From Bacillota bacterium (lineage in GTDB: Bacteria; Bacillota; Dethiobacteria; Dethiobacterales; Dethiobacteraceae), in contig QLUI01000058.1 in the NCBI GenBank assembly GCA_018725345.1, positions 1 to 8,555 of the forward strand: a DNA stretch of 8,555 bases. Reading direction: 5' to 3'. The position numbers and the translations under genes are program-made. This document shows, piece by piece, positions 4,946 through 8,555 of this stretch; position 1 is the first letter of the stretch; each line of letters begins with the position of its first letter. The notes below the pieces were generated by a model. It was not told where the DNA came from, did not search any database, and worked only from the letters and a program-made list of their open reading frames with translations.

Positions 4946-6635
4946 TTGTCTGCACCATGGCAGTAGGCCCCGTCAAAGGGCCGTCCATCCAAGCAGGTTC
5001 TCCATGATGGGGACGAATTACTGCCGCTTCCAGCTCTGCCGGTAAGAGCTGACCACACTCAAGGTAGGTATTCAGCAAATGTTTGTGAAACAGAGCCTCA
5101 AAAGGCGCTGACAGGTAATAGGGCATACTGTCAACCCACCAAGTGTAATCACTGCCCTCTGCAATTAACAGATTTTCTTTGGCGCGAAGAAATCGTTCCA
5201 GTGAAATGGTGCCGCGGACTTCTTCCAGCATTTTGCGGGCATCAAGGAGCATTTCCCATAAGCGGTTTTTGCTCTCACTGCCTATCCAACGGGTAACACT
5301 ATGGTCGACCCACGAGCCGGAGTGCAGATGAGTCAGTTCCCTTTCCGGCGGGTGTGCCGCTAAAAATTCTGCTAATGTTACAGTCTTTAGCAATGAATCT
5401 GCGGATAGGCGTCTGTAGAGGCGGTGCAAGAATCCCTGTTTATCATTGGGATACCATTCCCAGGCATTTTCTCCGTCCAGTGCAATAGTAACGAGCTGCG
5501 CTCCGTGGTGGCCAACCACACTTTCCCGGATTTTGTGAAAGCGCTGAATCAGATCGTCTACGGCATGATCCAGACACATCTGATGATAGACAAAGCCAAT
5601 CCGGTCTGAGAGGTGGCGATCGCGAAAAACCACGTTGATTTCCCTATCTTGCACTTTCGCTTTATATGGTCTATATAGAACATCCGCGTTCAAAACATGC
5701 CCAGAGCCATCCCGGTAAATTTCTGTGTTCAGCGAGCGAGCTAAAATGTCTTCATCGCTTACAGTCCAAAGAAAACCGTATTCGGCAAACATGGCGAGCG
5801 CTTCGGGACTGACTGCCTGTTCTGGCGGCCAGACACCCAGGGGGAAGCTACCGAAATACCGGCGAAACTGATTTATCGAGCGCACCGTCTGTTCCGCAGC
5901 GTCTTCAGGATAACTAAATGTACGCGGCAGAGGCAAGCCGGGAGATGCCCTCAAAGCAGAGTTGCTGTCAATCAGCAGCGGAATAATCGGATGATAAAAC
6001 GGTGTGGTTATCAGTTCTATCTGACCTTTTTCTGCCAACTCCTAATGAACCGGCACCACTTGCCGGATAATCTCCCACTGTTTCTCGATAACAAGTTTTT
6101 TGTCTGCCTCACAAAACAGTTGACCTTTTTTCTGCAGCGCTGCCAATTGGGGGTCCTGCTGGCGGATTTCCGGATCAATCCAAACGAGATTAAACCAAAC
6201 CTGCAGATCCAAATAGTCCTGATCTGTAAAGTGAGCCAAAGCCGCATCGACAGAGGCCGGCTCTCTACAGCGCCCCTGTTTTGTTAACAATTCGTTGTAG
6301 CGAGGCCAACAGCCAATTACCTGCTCCCAGTGAATATCAAAATAATGTTGGAGCAGAAAACGTTTTTCTTGTTTAGACAACTCATTTACGGCTTTGTTTG
6401 CCCGCAAATAGTAGTCATCCGCACCGGCAAGATAATCTTCCAGCTGGGCAACCAGAGCAGGAGTAAGATTAAATGTCTGGCGAATCTCCGGATAATTACG
6501 TAGAATAGCAGCCATCTGGTAATAATCTTTTGTGGCGTGCAGCCTTACCCAAGGCATAATATACTCTTTTTTTACTCTGTCTTGGTAGTAGGGCTGATGC
6601 TGGTTCCAGATAAATGCTATATGTAGAGGTTTCAG
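4920..6635 (-). pseudogene. GH57 amylase/pullulanase-type hydrolase, in-frame amber, C-terminus cut
   Basis: GH57 enzymes of this kind act on alpha-glucans. Counting from a CTG at 6635, the conserved regions occur in order: HIAFIWNQHQPYYQD near residue 7, TFNLTPALVAQLEDY at 48-62, KGQIELITTPFYHPIIP just after the stop, the nucleophile region GVWPPE (Glu 272), the acid/base region ALDGENAWEWY (Asp 387) and AEGSDYTWW (493-496). The frame is interrupted only by TAG at 6044-6042 (codon 198), where QVVPVH*ELAEKG runs straight through, giving two in-phase parts, 6042-6635 and 4920-6038. A CAG-to-TAG change would explain it. The tail ends GPTAMVQTKVNSFKLC inside the 4921-4945 repeat, just where relatives continue into a C-terminal beta-domain. 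The CTG overlaps the stop of the upstream GH57 gene. The product is nonfunctional unless TAG is read through. Confidence 0.8.
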
Positions 6636-8266
6636 CTCAACTCACCTCCCTTTTTAAGCTCAAAAACCTTCTGCACAAATGAAAGCGAGGATGCCTCACC
6701 GGGCTGCAAGCCGAGTTGCCAGGCGGGCAACAGCGTTGACCCCTGATAGACGCGTTCCATGCCGTCTTCCGATTGGGAAACAGTTTCCAGTGGCATCCGC
6801 CAGAGCTTTACAGCTTGAGCAAAATTAAACTGGGTAGAAATACCCAGCCACTCATCTACCAGCCCAATCTGCTCCACCTGCTGCAATTCTCCGCTGGATG
6901 AAAGATTGCTCTCATTCAACTCTACACCCGGCACGCTATAATATCGGTCCGGCGCCTGACCGGCGAGAAAGTTAATATTAAACTCCACCGCAAACATCAC
7001 CGTTAACCGGCTTTCCCCCGAATTTATCAGACGATAATCATAGCGTATTTCACCGCTTTGCGGAAGATAAGTCAGCGTTTTTTCCACGCGCACAGGCCAA
7101 ACCTGCCCCGCCATGCCAACTAAACCATCCCGCCCAAGACTGATTCGCGCTGCCCCGCTTGCCTCGCTGCTCGAAAGCAGATAAGGGCTTCCGGCAAAGT
7201 CACCCACTTCTACTGCACCAAGCCCACACAGCAGCTCTTCCAGCCTGATGTCAACAGGGAAAAAATGATCAATCAATGATGCTCTGCGATAATTGTCATA
7301 GATTAGCAGCTGCTCCAGTCCGGCCTCTTTAACCCGGGTAATTTGATGAATTGTTTTTGTTTCCGAGCCGCTTGTCTGCCCGTCAGCCAGCTCAAAAATA
7401 TTACAATGGTATGCTTCACGGCGGCGGCTGAGCACATCAAAAAGATTGAACCGGAGCGGCTTGAAATCGAGCTCAAGCAAAGAACCGCCCTGAGCCGGCG
7501 AAAGAATAAAACCAAGTTCCGGGCCGCTTACTAAAACTTCCTCTGCACCGTCGTAATCAAAGTCTTTCTTCTCCAGTTCCAGCCAACTCTGCTGCGGGTG
7601 CAGAAAACGGTCAATCACTGTTTCTGCCGCAATAATTCTGCTGTAAAGTGCGGAACGAAGAAAATTTAAGTAGAGTCCGCCAAACACGCCGTGCCAGTAG
7701 GCACAGTTGCACTGGCTGGCCCAAAGGTATTCCCGTGCCACTTCTTTCTGCGGGCCGGCCGGCAAAAGTTCCAGCTTTTCCCGGACATGCAGCATCCGTT
7801 TATGAATCTGATTACTCTCGGGATAACGGATAAAGAAGTTTCGCCAGAAGCCTCCTGACCACTCCATCATCTCGCGGTAGGAGCCGGCAGGCAGATACAC
7901 TCGTCCGGCCGGAGGCCGCTCCTTTAAAAACTCGGCGCAAGTGGTTACATTAAGCCAATGGCTGTTTTCTTCAAGCAGCGTAAAAAAGCGTCGCAGCCAC
8001 TGATTGTCATAGACAAGCTCGGCTGTTCCTGGCCATGAGCCAAACTTTTCTCCGTCGTCGGCCAGCACCACCACTCGCTCGCTCTCTGCTGTAGCCATGC
8101 TGTACAGATAATCAATAGTTTCCTTTGGTTCGGCAAAGGGAACTAAGTAGCGCAACTTTTCATTGATGGGAAAGATATAGAGGGGCTTCCCTTCTTCTTC
8201 AGTTAAGTAATAGTGCAGCGTTTCTTCTTCCGAAAAGCCCGCATTGTGGAAGTAGGCATCGTCCAG
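6632..8266 (-). CDS. GH57 4-alpha-glucanotransferase, downstream exon
   Basis: The enzyme transfers alpha-1,4-glucan chains between acceptors (glycogen/maltodextrin metabolism) in the cytoplasm. This exon encodes 544 residues. The first 70, from LDDAYFHNAGF through FPINEKLRYLVPF to VVVLADDGEKFGSWPGT, follow Thermococcus litoralis 4-alpha-glucanotransferase without gaps as I recall that sequence. They include the catalytic acid Asp of the DDGEKFG motif (Asp214 there). Next are the DUF1925 helical region (FWRNFFIRYPESNQIHKRM, then CNCAYWHGVFGGLYL) and the C-terminal DUF1926 beta-sandwich from about residue 235. About 145 N-terminal residues, including the nucleophile Glu of the barrel, must be in an upstream exon beyond the window. 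A 559-residue reading starting MVWEGRRLKAVPYPN is an artefact of intron domains V/VI being open in this frame. The intron is in sense orientation and falls between codons. Confidence 0.88.
   Translation of the reverse strand: MDDAYFHNAGFSEEETLHYYLTEEEGKPLYIFPINEKLRYLVPFAEPKETIDYLYSMATAESERVVVLADDGEKFGSWPGTAELVYDNQWLRRFFTLLEENSHWLNVTTCAEFLKERPPAGRVYLPAGSYREMMEWSGGFWRNFFIRYPESNQIHKRMLHVREKLELLPAGPQKEVAREYLWASQCNCAYWHGVFGGLYLNFLRSALYSRIIAAETVIDRFLHPQQSWLELEKKDFDYDGAEEVLVSGPELGFILSPAQGGSLLELDFKPLRFNLFDVLSRRREAYHCNIFELADGQTSGSETKTIHQITRVKEAGLEQLLIYDNYRRASLIDHFFPVDIRLEELLCGLGAVEVGDFAGSPYLLSSSEASGAARISLGRDGLVGMAGQVWPVRVEKTLTYLPQSGEIRYDYRLINSGESRLTVMFAVEFNINFLAGQAPDRYYSVPGVELNESNLSSSGELQQVEQIGLVDEWLGISTQFNFAQAVKLWRMPLETVSQSEDGMERVYQGSTLLPAWQLGLQPGEASSLSFVQKVFELKKGGELS
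6633..6650 (-). promoter_or_regulatory. Ribosome binding site and CTG start coupled to upstream stop
   Basis: GGGAGGTGAG (6650-6641) is a strong Shine-Dalgarno sequence. Nine bases after GGAGG comes CTG (6635-6633), which overlaps the TGA (6634-6632) of the preceding gene as CTGA, the same geometry as the common ATGA coupling. In the GH57 frame an in-frame TGA lies at 6644-6642, so the start must be after it. The only methionine codon downstream is at 6557, inside the conserved domain. Confidence 0.65.
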
Positions 8267-8342
8267 ATTAGGATAGGGGACAGCTTTTAGCCGCCGACCC
8301 TCCCACACCACCGTACAAGCCGGCCTGGCATACGGCGGTTCG
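8267..8342 (-). ncRNA. Group IIC intron domains V and VI (copy 2)
   Basis: Domain V is identical to copy 1. In domain VI one base differs (plus-strand 8282; GCTGTC instead of GCCGTC on the intron strand), turning a G-C pair into G-U, so the stem is kept. The catalytic CGC triad and the CCCCTATCC branch-point segment are intact. Confidence 0.88.
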
Positions 8343-8555
8343 TCAGAATGAACGTACTATCGAGTATCGCTTCGTCAGACTAATTAGACCCAGTTTGGTT
8401 ATATGTTCGTTAGTAAAGGTACGCTTTAAGATAGGGCTATTGGATATCCTCCAGTAGCCTTTTCTTGTATTAGCGAACTCCCATGCTTTAGCGTTATCTA
8501 TCCCCAGTTTGACTAAATTGTCATGTCTGGTTCTGATTTTACGCCACTGTTTCCA
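8343..8555 (-). CDS. ltrA: Group II intron reverse transcriptase/maturase, last 70 residues (copy 2)
   Basis: Only the end of the maturase region is inside the window: WKQWRKIRTRHDNLVKLGID, then ANTRKGYWRISNSPILKRTF, ending YSIVRSF and TGA at 8345-8343. It is identical in sequence to the same part of copy 1 (381-593). The rest of the gene, with the reverse transcriptase core, lies to the right of the window. It probably encodes a full protein, but that cannot be seen here. Confidence 0.9.
   Translation of the reverse strand, partial: WKQWRKIRTRHDNLVKLGIDNAKAWEFANTRKGYWRISNSPILKRTFTNEHITKLGLISLTKRYSIVRSF

Larger units (their letters stand above)
8267..8555 (-). mobile_element. Group IIC intron copy 2, 3' end (continues outside window)
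   Basis: This is the inverted second copy of the intron at 1-669, identical over 289 bp except for one C-to-T change in domain VI. Its 3' end is fixed at 8267 because the two copies stop matching there and the GH57 protein frame resumes with CTG GAC GAT. It lies in the same orientation as the gene it interrupts, which is needed for the host message to be repaired by splicing. Confidence 0.93.

Noticed and set aside
8267..8311. N-terminal 15 residues (MVWEGRRLKAVPYPN) as part of the GH57 enzyme
   Set aside because: They are encoded by intron domains V/VI and occur identically at copy 1 next to unrelated sequence. The real enzyme begins in an upstream exon.
1..8555. CRISPR arrays, tRNA or rRNA genes, and defence systems
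   Set aside because: No regularly spaced repeats, tRNA-like cloverleaf or rRNA sequence was seen. Apart from the vapC remnant and the intron proteins, nothing resembles a defence or phage gene.

Overview
The window looks like a chromosomal segment of a clostridial-type Firmicute, quite possibly an anaerobe. The reasons are the compact FeoA/FeoB pair, the GH57 amylolytic enzymes, the strong AGGAGG-type ribosome binding sites, and group II introns of the bacterial IIC class. This placement is inference from gene content; no marker gene settles it.

Layout. Every host gene lies on the minus strand, so the locus reads from right to left. At the right edge is the 3' end of a group IIC intron (8267-8555), which interrupts a GH57 4-alpha-glucanotransferase gene. 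The downstream exon (6632-8266) is complete, but the upstream exon is outside the window. Its stop codon overlaps the start of a second GH57 gene (4920-6635). That gene uses a CTG start, carries an in-frame TAG, and seems to lose its C-terminal domain at a short hairpin-bearing repeat (4846-4945). Next come holA (DNA polymerase III delta, 3717-4748) and an iron operon. The operon has a TTGACA-N17-TATCAT promoter with two Fur-like boxes, then feoA, feoB and a small zinc-ribbon gene. A decayed VapC/PIN toxin gene and a good intrinsic terminator follow. The left end (1-977) is mobile-element debris: a second, plus-strand copy of the same IIC intron (1-669), the 5' tip of another IIC intron on the minus strand (about 695-754), and several hairpins.

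How the parts relate. The two intron copies match at 288 of 289 compared positions, so they moved recently. They face each other as inverted repeats around 7.6 kb. Bases 670-694, immediately 3' of intron copy 1, match 4921-4945 at 24 of 25 positions, and the match begins exactly at the splice junction. At 4921 no intron is present, but a 12-bp hairpin ends 11 nt upstream of the equivalent point, which is the usual IIC target architecture. So 4846-4945 reads as an unoccupied copy of the site that copy 1 invaded. Copy 2 landed instead inside a conserved coding sequence, in sense orientation and between codons, so the GH57 gene could survive by splicing.

The glucan-metabolism pair (one gene split by an intron, one with a nonsense codon) looks as if it is decaying or is rescued by unusual mechanisms. 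The holA and feo genes look intact. feoB is the exception in one respect: its best ribosome binding site points to an ATT codon rather than to the first ATG.
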